From: JACPFN01 sp964406135
GTDB lineage: Bacteria > Babelota > Babeliae > Babelales > Chromulinivoraceae
DNA: 64,000 nt
NCBI GenBank assembly: GCA_964406135.1
Contig: CAYOQO010000004.1
Location: 1-64,000, forward strand
Direction of reading: 5' to 3'
Shown: positions 25,807 to 34,099 of the stretch, one piece after another
How positions within the stretch are numbered: position 1 is the stretch's first letter
Layout: each line of letters starts with the position of its first letter
Notes under the pieces: generated by a model
The model's input: the letters and a program-made list of their open reading frames with translations, nothing else
Told to the model about the DNA's origin: nothing
Databases searched by the model: none
Position numbers and translations under genes: made by a program

Positions 25807-28116
25807 TTATTGTAAAAGGCTTAGATCAACCATAACAGTCTCTGATGTTGTTTTTTCATATGTTGGTGGCAAAGGATTTTCATATGCATCCCAATGATTC
25901 GTAATCGAATTATAAACATACCAATATCCTTCTTCATCCTGCGCCCAATCGTTCTGCGCCCAATCATCGTTTCCACAATATTTTAATTTAAAACCATCTG
26001 CGCAAACAAACCATACAGGTACAAATTCTGCAGAACTAACTAATCTTTGATCTCTTGGAAATCGTTCAACATTTGATAATGATAACGGCACTGGTAAAGC
26101 TGGACATAGATTATTTTGATGCACAACAGAAACTACTCCTTGTTCAGGCTGATGCACTTGAGGAATAATAACTCTTTGTCCTGGGACTGCTGTCACCGGA
26201 ACTTCAACGCCCACATTTGACAATGGAGGAAAATGAGGATCAACATCTAAAGGTAACACCGGTACCGGTTGCTTTCGTTCTAAATTGATTCGAGATTTAC
26301 TTCTTCCTTGCGGTGTATCTCTTGTTGATGTAGCTGCCTGAACTTGCAATGGACACGGAGATGGCTGTTGCGTTACAATTTTGTTACCTACGGCGAACAA
26401 TATCTGTTCCATCAAACTTTGACCAAATTGTTGAGTTTCTTTTTTTTCTTCTTCGATTGCTCGAATTTTTTCTTTTTTCATTTTTTGCTGCATTACAAAT
26501 TTTTGCAGCGTCTGCAGAACGAATCCTCGCCGTTCATGATTATCTTTTTCTTGCGATTTGGCTCCATCTTTTTCTTTTTTTTCATTTTCTGCAATTTCGT
26601 CAAAATCTAATGCTTCAAACTCTGCAATAATTTGCTTTCCATCTTCATGTATTTTAGTCCAAAGTAAATCTTTTTGCTCCAGTTTTAATGCATTTTGAAT
26701 TCTTCTTTTTTTATGATGTTCAATCGTTTCAGAAATTAATTTATTACGATTACAAACGTTTTCAAGAATTTGGTCTTCATCCAATTTTGCTATAAATTCT
26801 TGCTGACATATCTTCATCCTATTTTCATACTCTTCCAACAAACACTTACAATCTTGCAATATTTGATCTGCTGTGCCACTAATATTTTGCAACCTTATTT
26901 TTTCTTTTCTTTTTTCGATTTTTTGCTGACATTGCAAATATTCATTTCCAAAATTAGTTAACAATGTACTAAATTTTTTTTGCTCAAGGTCTAATAATTC
27001 TTGATGTTTTTTATTAGACTCCGTATTCATTTTTTTCAAATTTTCAAGAAATTCTTGATATTCTCGTAACTGAATTTCAAAGTGTAAGATCTCAGAATTT
27101 AATACTTGAATGGCATTATCATAATGAATATTCCATTCTTTATTCACTTCTTGATATGATTCTTGCCAATCTTTTACCCGTTGCTCAAATTGCACTCTTG
27201 GATCATTTCTTTTTAATTCGTCTGCTAACAATCTTTCTTTTTCTAATTTTTCTTGCCTTAAAAGATACTGTTTATGCAATGATTTTAACTTTTCTTTTTC
27301 AATTTGAGTCCCATAGGCATAAGAAATTTTTTTTAAAAAGTCCTCTTCCTCTTTTTCATTTTTTTTAAAAACATACATGGGCACTAGTTTAAGTGTTTCT
27401 AAAAAGCCATAAGAACTTCTATATTGTTCTTCAGTTTCTATTAATTCATAAAGATTTCGTAATTCACCAGAATTCAATAATTCTTGAAAAATTGATAAAA
27501 AAATATTAACTTTTTCACGATTATGATCAGCATTTAATTCCAACATTAAAGGATCAATTTTTACTAAACATTTTTTAATATTTGTATAAATTTCCAGCAC
27601 TCCATCTCCAATTCTATTATCTTGGACAAGAAGCTTTGTAGTTTTTGGTGGAAGTGACGCAAACAGATGAGAGGCAAAAGTTAATAATTTATTATTAACA
27701 GAATTCATTCTTCTTATACCCGCAAGATCATTTTTATAATCAGGCAATGGCTTTAAATTGCATGGCGAAAGATCTACACTGTTAAAAATTTCAATTTGCT
27801 CTTCTAATTTTTTTTGTAATTGATCTGCAAAATCTAAATTTATAAATCTTTGATCTTTTCTAAAATCTTGAACAAGGCGTTGATGCACATCTTGCTTTTT
27901 TACTAATTCGAAAAATGCTTTTTCAATAATTACTTGAAAAACACTCGACTCTAAAGTTTTAGGACAAGTACATGCTTGTTGATATAATTTTAAAATTTCT
28001 AGATTTTCAATTAAACTTACAGAACTTGCTACCACTTCACTTTCCGAAGCAACTACAATCTTTGAAACAAAAAAAATTAACACAAATAACCTTGTATATT
28101 TTTTAAAAAAATTCAT
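25807..28116 (-). CDS. Exported coiled-coil protein with WW-like C-terminal module (paralogue 1)
   Basis: A 769-residue protein with a signal peptide (LFVLIFFVSKIVVASES). The N-terminal 280 residues look globular and helical; about residues 280-560 form long charged coiled coils rich in Gln, Glu and Lys. A Pro/Val-rich linker (about 590-690) leads to a C-terminal module: WFVCADGFKLKYCGN, a doubled NDWAQ, then GYWYVYNSITNHWDAYENP. The spacing W...YxYNxIT...W...P resembles a WW domain. It shares the central QESYQEVNKEW region, the C-terminal module and even the upstream leader with the next gene. Confidence 0.75.
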   Translation of the reverse strand: MNFFKKYTRLFVLIFFVSKIVVASESEVVASSVSLIENLEILKLYQQACTCPKTLESSVFQVIIEKAFFELVKKQDVHQRLVQDFRKDQRFINLDFADQLQKKLEEQIEIFNSVDLSPCNLKPLPDYKNDLAGIRRMNSVNNKLLTFASHLFASLPPKTTKLLVQDNRIGDGVLEIYTNIKKCLVKIDPLMLELNADHNREKVNIFLSIFQELLNSGELRNLYELIETEEQYRSSYGFLETLKLVPMYVFKKNEKEEEDFLKKISYAYGTQIEKEKLKSLHKQYLLRQEKLEKERLLADELKRNDPRVQFEQRVKDWQESYQEVNKEWNIHYDNAIQVLNSEILHFEIQLREYQEFLENLKKMNTESNKKHQELLDLEQKKFSTLLTNFGNEYLQCQQKIEKRKEKIRLQNISGTADQILQDCKCLLEEYENRMKICQQEFIAKLDEDQILENVCNRNKLISETIEHHKKRRIQNALKLEQKDLLWTKIHEDGKQIIAEFEALDFDEIAENEKKEKDGAKSQEKDNHERRGFVLQTLQKFVMQQKMKKEKIRAIEEEKKETQQFGQSLMEQILFAVGNKIVTQQPSPCPLQVQAATSTRDTPQGRSKSRINLERKQPVPVLPLDVDPHFPPLSNVGVEVPVTAVPGQRVIIPQVHQPEQGVVSVVHQNNLCPALPVPLSLSNVERFPRDQRLVSSAEFVPVWFVCADGFKLKYCGNDDWAQNDWAQDEEGYWYVYNSITNHWDAYENPLPPTYEKTTSETVMVDLSLLQ

Positions 28117-28215
28117 AAAATCCCTAAATATTTATTATTTTTTTATACAACAATGTACTTTACATACTATCACTATTCATTCATTTAAACAAATTGTTCA
28201 TGATCATAAAAAACA

Positions 28216-30216
28216 TTAATTTTGAATATCCCAAGAATGCGTGATCGGATTATAAGCATACCAATATCCTTGTGCATCCTGCGCTGAACCATTACCCCAA
28301 TAATACACCAAAGAGCCATCCCCACACTGAATCCATGCACCAGACATCCTTGAATTTTGCGGTTCATATGAATCAGAAGACTCATTGGAGCCCTCATCAA
28401 TATACGAATCCAATTCAGTTGTACCATTTTGCAAACAAATTCTTTGCCAGTCAACAAGAGACGGGTATGGATTATGAGAAACGCGCTGAGTTCCAACAGA
28501 AGCTTGCATAGAATGTTGAGCCGGTTGGATAGAGGCAGGATCTTCATGGTTATGTTCTACAATCATGCGACTTTCTAGCACATTTGCAGGGCTTGCCGTT
28601 GTAATTTGCGACAATTGAGGCACAATCAATGGCGATGGTTCATATTGCTGTGTTTTAATTTGTTCAATTTCTTGCCGCGCCCTACGAAGCTTGAGCAATT
28701 GATTCATTGCAAATCGTTGCACAATGCCCAAAGATAGTTCGTTTTTTTGCTGAATTTGCGTAACGACTCTTTGATATTTTTTACTCTGAATAGTTTCAAA
28801 AATAGATTGATTTTTTGCTTGAACATCTTTGATTTTTCGAATCTCTGCAAATCGTTGCTCTTCTGCTTCACAAAAGGCTTGCCATTCTTTATCAAAAATT
28901 TCCCACTTTTTATCATAATCACTTTCAAAACAGCGAAAATCTAATCGCGCTTGAATAATATCCTTTTTCATTTGATCAATTCTATTTTGTTTAATTTGTT
29001 TTTTAGATAAAAATGGTTGATCCGTAGATGATTGAATTGTTTCTTTTAAAATTTTTGATGATGCTTGTTGAGATTCAATAGCTTGTTGTCTTTGCTTTTC
29101 AAGCTCTTCTTGTTTTTTAAGCTTTGCTTGCCGTTCAAGTTCTTCTTGTTTTTCAATTTCAACTATTAATTGTGCAGACTCTACAGCACGAAAAGCAGTT
29201 GTATATTCATGATCCCATTCTTTATTCATTTCTTGATATGATTCTTCCCAAACTTTCACCTGATCATCAAAAATTTCTTGTGAATTCCGTTCTTTGGGTG
29301 CATTAACAACTGCTCGCTGAAATCGTTGTGCTTGCCATAATTTTAAGTTAGGTTGTAATTCTAAAGCTTGAAAAGTACTAACAACTTCACGCATAGTTGC
29401 ATTCTCTGTTTTGTCATTTGTATTAAAATAAACATGACCCTTCGTTACGGTAACTGTATACAAACGTTGAAATTGATTCTGATGCAACAGATATTGTATT
29501 ACCGTCAAAAATCTATTAAATTTTTCAATTTTTTGCGCGTCATTATTAAATTTAAAGTTTCGTTCAAAAAACCAATCAAATTCTTTATAAATTTGTCCTA
29601 TAGCAGATTTTTTTAATACATCACTTGAAAAATGTTGTCTTTGTGCCCAAGGAATAGCATGAAAAAGATGTGAAGCAAAGCACAGTAATTGATCATCAAA
29701 TGAAATTTTTGGAAAATCTTTTTTTATTTTTTCTATAAGCGGTTCATAAACTCGTAAACTTGATAAAGAAAATGGCGGAATATTAAGATTCAATATATAA
29801 TTTTGCAGCTTTTTTGCTTTTTCGAGTCCTGCATTTTGCAATTCAAGACCAAAATCTGAAACTATACCTTGTTGATCTTGTTCATAATATTCCAAAATAT
29901 CATTTAAAATCTGACCATTAGCTTTATTTTTAAATTCACTTTCAATATATTGTCGAAAGATAAAAGGTTCTGCATCTTCAGAACATTTACAATTGTTTTT
30001 ATAAAATTTCAATATTTCTTGAATCTTGGGCATCATAAAAAGATTTGCAACATTTAAAGCGACCCGTTCCATAGATGAATTAAATTTTGTTAGTACTTCT
30101 TGATGCAATCTACTCGATGGATAAGGTGATTTTTCTAAATTTGTTTCTGATGTATCTGAACCCAATACAAATTTTGATATACAAAAGCTTATAACAATGA
30201 TTTTTTTAAAATTCAT
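28216..30216 (-). CDS. Exported coiled-coil protein with WW-like C-terminal module (paralogue 2)
   Basis: A 666-residue protein with a signal peptide (MNFKKIIVISFCISKFVLGS). The layout is that of its neighbour: helical N-domain with CxC (CKCSEDAEPFIFRQYIE against CTCPKTLESSVFQVIIE), a central EESYQEMNKEWDHEY block near residue 330, coiled coils to about 520, and a C-terminal module WIQCGDGSLVYYWGN...AQGYWYAYNPITHSWD. It ends at that motif without the Pro-rich tail of paralogue 1. The leaders upstream of both ATGs are almost the same (AATAATAAA...GGAATTTTATG type), so the tandem duplication included the ribosome site. Function unknown. Confidence 0.75.
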   Translation of the reverse strand: MNFKKIIVISFCISKFVLGSDTSETNLEKSPYPSSRLHQEVLTKFNSSMERVALNVANLFMMPKIQEILKFYKNNCKCSEDAEPFIFRQYIESEFKNKANGQILNDILEYYEQDQQGIVSDFGLELQNAGLEKAKKLQNYILNLNIPPFSLSSLRVYEPLIEKIKKDFPKISFDDQLLCFASHLFHAIPWAQRQHFSSDVLKKSAIGQIYKEFDWFFERNFKFNNDAQKIEKFNRFLTVIQYLLHQNQFQRLYTVTVTKGHVYFNTNDKTENATMREVVSTFQALELQPNLKLWQAQRFQRAVVNAPKERNSQEIFDDQVKVWEESYQEMNKEWDHEYTTAFRAVESAQLIVEIEKQEELERQAKLKKQEELEKQRQQAIESQQASSKILKETIQSSTDQPFLSKKQIKQNRIDQMKKDIIQARLDFRCFESDYDKKWEIFDKEWQAFCEAEEQRFAEIRKIKDVQAKNQSIFETIQSKKYQRVVTQIQQKNELSLGIVQRFAMNQLLKLRRARQEIEQIKTQQYEPSPLIVPQLSQITTASPANVLESRMIVEHNHEDPASIQPAQHSMQASVGTQRVSHNPYPSLVDWQRICLQNGTTELDSYIDEGSNESSDSYEPQNSRMSGAWIQCGDGSLVYYWGNGSAQDAQGYWYAYNPITHSWDIQN

Positions 30217-30271
30217 AAAATTCCGAAATGTTTATTATTTTTAAATGCTGAATAATTTTATATTTTTATTT

Positions 30272-30631
30272 TTATAGTGTACGGTTGGAATCTTTTTGTC
30301 GATTTCGCCAGTAATTAATTTGGCGCGCTTTTCGATTTAATGCATGTATTTCATCTAATTGTTTATTTGCTGGAAGAGCCCAACCATTATTTCGTGCCTT
30401 TTCTAACGCACTTAAATCAATTGGGGTAACCATTCGTACTTTATTTTGCAGCACAGGAAAAATATTTATAAAATTTTCAGGATCTTCGTTTTCAAATGCT
30501 GCGTAAGAATACGGATTATTTATTCGAATTGAACATCGTGCTTGAACTACTACGGACAATTCTGGATTTAACGCGGGTTTAATATTTTGGAAAAAGTTTA
30601 AAGCAAAAATAAAAATTAAAAAAAAAGTCAT
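30272..30631 (-). CDS. Small exported protein
   Basis: A 119-residue protein with a hydrophobic leader (MTFFLIFIFALNFFQNIKPA). A short strand-rich part (LSVVVQARCSIRI) follows, then a basic helical tail (ARNNGWALPANKQLDEIHAL). It stands upstream of the tandem paralogues with the same kind of leader (AGGGAATTTTGCATG). Not recognised. Confidence 0.6.
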   Translation of the reverse strand: MTFFLIFIFALNFFQNIKPALNPELSVVVQARCSIRINNPYSYAAFENEDPENFINIFPVLQNKVRMVTPIDLSALEKARNNGWALPANKQLDEIHALNRKARQINYWRNRQKDSNRTL

Positions 30632-30730
30632 GCAAAATTCCCTAAAAATGAATAGTTTGATAAACTGATCATATACGATATCATGAAAAAAATAATTCTC
30701 TAGAATCTTTTATGTTTTCATTAAAAAATC

Positions 30731-31480
30731 ATGCAAAAAAGTAACTTACTACATCATCATGCGCATCTTTGGTTTGGAAGTTCTCAAACACTTCAAAATC
30801 AAATTATGCACGATCTTCAAAAGATTTTGTGTAAATCAGAAGGCTGTCAAATCTGCATCACCTGCAAACAGATAGAACTGCATGAACATCCTTGGATTCA
30901 GTGGCTACAGCCCGATGGCGCTTATAATCTTGATCAAATTGATGAAATTTTACAAATCGTACGTTTTAAACTTGATCCTTCAGAAAAACGTTTTATTATT
31001 TTTTCACATGCAGAAGAATTAACAGCAAATTGTAACAATCGATTGCTCAAAACCATTGAAGAACCACATGATGGCTATATTTTTATATTTTTAGCCACAC
31101 GCACTGAAAATATTTTACCAACATTGCAATCTCGTTGTTTTGTGCAAGAATTTGATCAACACACTCATAATTTTGCATTTGAAGAAATTTTACAACCATT
31201 TTTAAAAAATAAATTTGAACGACCTCTTGAATTTATAAAACTTATCGACGATCTTGAAATTAAAGAACGTGAAACCAAAGATATTTTAGATAATTTACTC
31301 AATGTTTTTCATACACAACTTAAAAACGTTGATTTAAATTTGCCTGATCATCAAAGCAAAATGATACGAATCACTGATAAAATAATTATTTTAAAAGAAG
31401 CATTGTTGCAGTTACCACCACAAGGATCTGCAAAAATGTTTTGGAAAAATCTATATCTCAAGTTTCACGCAGAACAGTAA
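30731..31480 (+). CDS. holB: DNA polymerase III delta' subunit-like protein
   Basis: A 249-residue AAA+ clamp-loader protein. Zinc-module cysteines are present (C-x-x-x-x-C-x-x-C-x-x-C in LCKSEGCQICITC), and the later SRC motif (LPTLQSRC) and the RLLKTIEEP segment typical of delta'/gamma are clear. A Walker A loop is missing (WFGSSQ at its place), as in delta', which does not hydrolyse ATP. The length is shorter than E. coli delta' (334), lacking much of the C-terminal collar. The 3' end of this gene is duplicated just downstream, beyond a palindromic element. Confidence 0.85.
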   Translation: MQKSNLLHHHAHLWFGSSQTLQNQIMHDLQKILCKSEGCQICITCKQIELHEHPWIQWLQPDGAYNLDQIDEILQIVRFKLDPSEKRFIIFSHAEELTANCNNRLLKTIEEPHDGYIFIFLATRTENILPTLQSRCFVQEFDQHTHNFAFEEILQPFLKNKFERPLEFIKLIDDLEIKERETKDILDNLLNVFHTQLKNVDLNLPDHQSKMIRITDKIIILKEALLQLPPQGSAKMFWKNLYLKFHAEQ

Positions 31481-31612
31481 ATATAAATATTTATTATGAA
31501 TACAATTTTGAAAAACATAGATCCCAGCCTTCGCTGGGATGAGGGAAAGATATGGATCTGCAAAAATATTTTGGGGAAATTTGTACCTAAAGTTTCATAC
31601 AGAACAGTAAAT
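31424..31612 (+). repeat. Duplicated 3' end of holB flanking a palindromic element (copy C)
   Basis: The last 59 bases of holB with its stop (31424-31482) recur at 31554-31612 with nine mismatches, still in open frame (GSAKIFWGNLYLKFHTEQ then stop). Between them is a perfect inverted repeat ATCCCAGC CTTC GCTGGGAT (31521-31540). The second copy ends one base before the ATG of the ComEC-like gene. Confidence 0.85.
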
Positions 31613-31613
31613 T

Positions 31614-32423
31614 ATGCTTAAAAAAATAACATCAATCATCACGACCTACCTCACAAATTTTTTAGAACTACAACTGGTCATCACTCTGATGTCATTGCCC
31701 ATTTTAATTGCATGGGGTCTTCCTATTTCTTACATGAGCCCGCTATCAAATTTAATTTTTACGCCACTTTTAATTCTTTTTTTATGGATTGCCTGCATTT
31801 TTGCAATTTGTGCACTTACAGGCATTCCTTGCTCAATTTTTGCAACAATGTTAGATCAATTGACCAAACTTTGGATGTGGTTACTTTCATTTTCAAAACC
31901 TGCATGGCTTTTAGGTTTTAGCACCAATATTTTATGGTGCTCTATTATCATTTGCATCTGCATTTTTGCATTATACAGCTACAAAAAACCAACACCACAA
32001 CGCGCTGTTATTATTTTAAGTGTACTATGCAGCATCATGATGGTTGCACGATGGTATAACATGAAAAATTTGTATCAAAAAATAAATGATGTACCTATGA
32101 TTGCCATCAAATTGAATAATAAAAATTATCTTATTGATTATGGAGCATTGTGCGGCAAGCAAAATTTTTATAACAACATTGATTACACCATCATTCCAAG
32201 CTTGATCAAGCAAACGGGTATAACCACGATTGACACTTTAGTTCTCTGCAAACCTAGCAAACGACTTGCAAAAGTTGCACTGCAATTTTGTAAACAGATG
32301 AATGTGAAAAAAATTATAGCAACCACGAAATGTGATTGCTATAAAACGTTGTACGTTGCTTACAAAAACAGTGATGTTCAAATTTTACCACTCATCAAAA
32401 AATCACGTAAAAAATTATTTTAA
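31614..32423 (+). CDS. Truncated ComEC/Rec2-like competence membrane protein
   Basis: A 269-residue protein. The first 150 residues carry several membrane helices with a ComEC-competence-domain look (SLPILIAWGLPISYMSPLSN, then LIFTPLLILFLW). The tail resembles the metallo-beta-lactamase-like end of ComEC: IDYG, then TIIPSLIKQTGITTIDTLVL, as in family members where it is followed by the metal site HPDxDH. Here that site reads CKPSKRLAK, so the hydrolase is dead. ComEC is normally 600-800 residues; this is a stub of the DNA-uptake channel. Whether it still moves DNA is unclear. Confidence 0.6.
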   Translation: MLKKITSIITTYLTNFLELQLVITLMSLPILIAWGLPISYMSPLSNLIFTPLLILFLWIACIFAICALTGIPCSIFATMLDQLTKLWMWLLSFSKPAWLLGFSTNILWCSIIICICIFALYSYKKPTPQRAVIILSVLCSIMMVARWYNMKNLYQKINDVPMIAIKLNNKNYLIDYGALCGKQNFYNNIDYTIIPSLIKQTGITTIDTLVLCKPSKRLAKVALQFCKQMNVKKIIATTKCDCYKTLYVAYKNSDVQILPLIKKSRKKLF

Positions 32424-33017
32424 AGATTGATAAGCACCACTAAAAACATTAAAGGCAACTTGCAATCGACAAACTTCCTCAAGTGGAATTTTGTCATTCA
32501 ACAATGCTTGACCTGTCAAATCTCTTAGCTCTTTTACTCTTTTTTTATAATCTTTTGATGTTAAAGATAACCGCTCTCTATCTAAAATATTTTGAGCTTC
32601 TTGGAGATATTCCAATTCTTTTGAAACAATATTTATTTTTTTTGAAGGACTGCTTACATTTGAAGCATTATTTTTATCAAAATTTAATTTTTGAGTGACG
32701 CGTTTAAAATTTTCTATTTGTTCCATTTTTTGCCAAATTAAATCTTGATATGTTTGCCACTCTTCTTCCAACAACCAATGTTGCTCACCACTTAAAGCTT
32801 GCGCTGCGTTTTCCAAAAGTAATTCAAAAATTTCTGTATTGCTTTTATCAGGATATAAATTTGAATAATTTGCAAAATCATGATCAATTCGCTGCTGAAC
32901 AGTTAAAATTTTTGGAGCCAATGGAGGCTTTCCTAAATTTTTTGGTATCGCCAACCTACTTGATCCATACAACTGAACACAAACTAACAACGCAAAAATA
33001 CAATATCTTTTTTCCAT
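32415..33017 (-). CDS. Exported helical protein
   Basis: A 200-residue protein with a signal peptide (KRYCIFALLVCVQLYGSS). The mature part is charged and helical (LEEEWQTYQDLIWQKMEQIE, KELEYLQEAQNILDRERL). It converges on the ComEC-like gene with a 9-base overlap of the ends. Not recognised. Confidence 0.65.
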   Translation of the reverse strand: MEKRYCIFALLVCVQLYGSSRLAIPKNLGKPPLAPKILTVQQRIDHDFANYSNLYPDKSNTEIFELLLENAAQALSGEQHWLLEEEWQTYQDLIWQKMEQIENFKRVTQKLNFDKNNASNVSSPSKKINIVSKELEYLQEAQNILDRERLSLTSKDYKKRVKELRDLTGQALLNDKIPLEEVCRLQVAFNVFSGAYQSLK

Positions 33018-33038
33018 AAAAGCCCCCTATAAAAATAT

Positions 33039-33065
33039 GTGCCCAAGGTAAAAAACCTTGGGCAC
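33039..33065 (-). terminator. Intrinsic terminator after nrdB
   Basis: A stem GTGCCCAAGGT / ACCTTGGGCAC around an A-run, with an ATATTTTTAT tail on the minus strand. It ends the nrdA-nrdB transcript before the exported protein gene. Confidence 0.85.
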
Positions 33066-33091
33066 TTCATACTTTGTCTATTTTTAATTTT

Positions 33092-34084
33092 TTACCATTC
33101 TAAAGAACCACCTGTTTGATACTCAGTTACACGAGTCTCAAAGAAATTTTTTTCTTTACTCAAATCAGTTGCTTCAGACATCCATAAAAATGGATTTTCT
33201 TTATCATATATTTTTGGCAATCCTAAACGCAAGAGTCGGCGATCTGCAATGTAACAAACATAATCACAAAATTGTTTACTCGTGATACCTAAAAGACCAT
33301 CAGGGCATGCTTGAATTGCATAGGTCATCTCAAGCTCAACAGCTTTTCTGATCAAATCAATCACTTCAAGTTGAAACTCTTGAGTCCAAATATCAGGATT
33401 TTCTTTGATAATGGTCATGATCAAATCACAACCAAAGGCCAAATGCAAACTTTCATCACGCATGATGTATTCAAACTGTTCTCCCACTCCGACCATTTTT
33501 TTATGACGCTTGAGTGATAACATCATAGCGAATCCTGCGTAAAAAAAGATTCCTTCCATGATCACATAAAAACCAATCAGATCACGAACAAACATTTGCG
33601 CAGTTTTTGTATCAATAATTTCAAAGTCTTTATCCATCAATGACAAAGTTAAATTCACAACAAAATCGTCCTTTTCCTTAATTATATCAACATTTTGATA
33701 CATTGTATAAATATAATCAGGATCAAGGCCAAACGTATCACAACAATAAATAAACGTATCGGTATGAACAGCTTCTTCAAATGCTTGGCGCAATAAATAT
33801 TGTCGACATTCAGGGTTTGTTACATGTTTGTACAACGCAAGCACAATGTTATTTGCAGTTAATGATTCTGCCGTTGAAAAAAAACCAAGATTTAATAAAA
33901 TCAGTTCACGTTCTTTATCAGAAATGACACCAGGAGTTTTCCATTGTTCTACGTCACGTTGCATTGAAACTTCTTCTGGAGTCCAATTGTTGGCAACACC
34001 ACTTTTGTAGTAAGTGCGTGCCCAAAGATATTTCATGGGCAAAATTTTATTAGGGTCTGTTTTACTATCACGAATAATTGACAT
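33092..34084 (-). CDS. nrdB: Class Ic ribonucleotide reductase beta subunit (R2c)
   Basis: R2 makes the oxidising cofactor for dNTP synthesis. The 330 residues contain the metal-ligand pattern: Glu73 (FFSTAESLTANN), Glu104 and His107 (FEEAVHTDTF), later E/E-x-x-H in DESLHLAFG. At the place of the radical Tyr of common R2 stands Phe111, and the first ligand is Glu rather than Asp. Both are the hallmarks of class Ic enzymes such as Chlamydia R2, which use a Mn/Fe cofactor without a tyrosyl radical; the RQYLLRQAFEEAVHT run is also chlamydia-like. nrdA lies directly upstream, 15 bases away. Confidence 0.96.
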   Translation of the reverse strand: MSIIRDSKTDPNKILPMKYLWARTYYKSGVANNWTPEEVSMQRDVEQWKTPGVISDKERELILLNLGFFSTAESLTANNIVLALYKHVTNPECRQYLLRQAFEEAVHTDTFIYCCDTFGLDPDYIYTMYQNVDIIKEKDDFVVNLTLSLMDKDFEIIDTKTAQMFVRDLIGFYVIMEGIFFYAGFAMMLSLKRHKKMVGVGEQFEYIMRDESLHLAFGCDLIMTIIKENPDIWTQEFQLEVIDLIRKAVELEMTYAIQACPDGLLGITSKQFCDYVCYIADRRLLRLGLPKIYDKENPFLWMSEATDLSKEKNFFETRVTEYQTGGSLEW

Positions 34085-34099
34085 AGGTTATGTTCCTTT

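Noticed and set aside
26344..26961. Plus-strand frames rich in Phe and Leu that look like membrane proteins
   Set aside because: They are the antisense of Lys/Glu-rich coiled coil (AAA/GAA read as TTT/TTC). No ribosome site or domain.
28185..28547. 120-codon minus-strand frame at the end of the paralogue 2 gene
   Set aside because: It overlaps the WW-like module in another frame. The real frame is supported by matching paralogue sequence.
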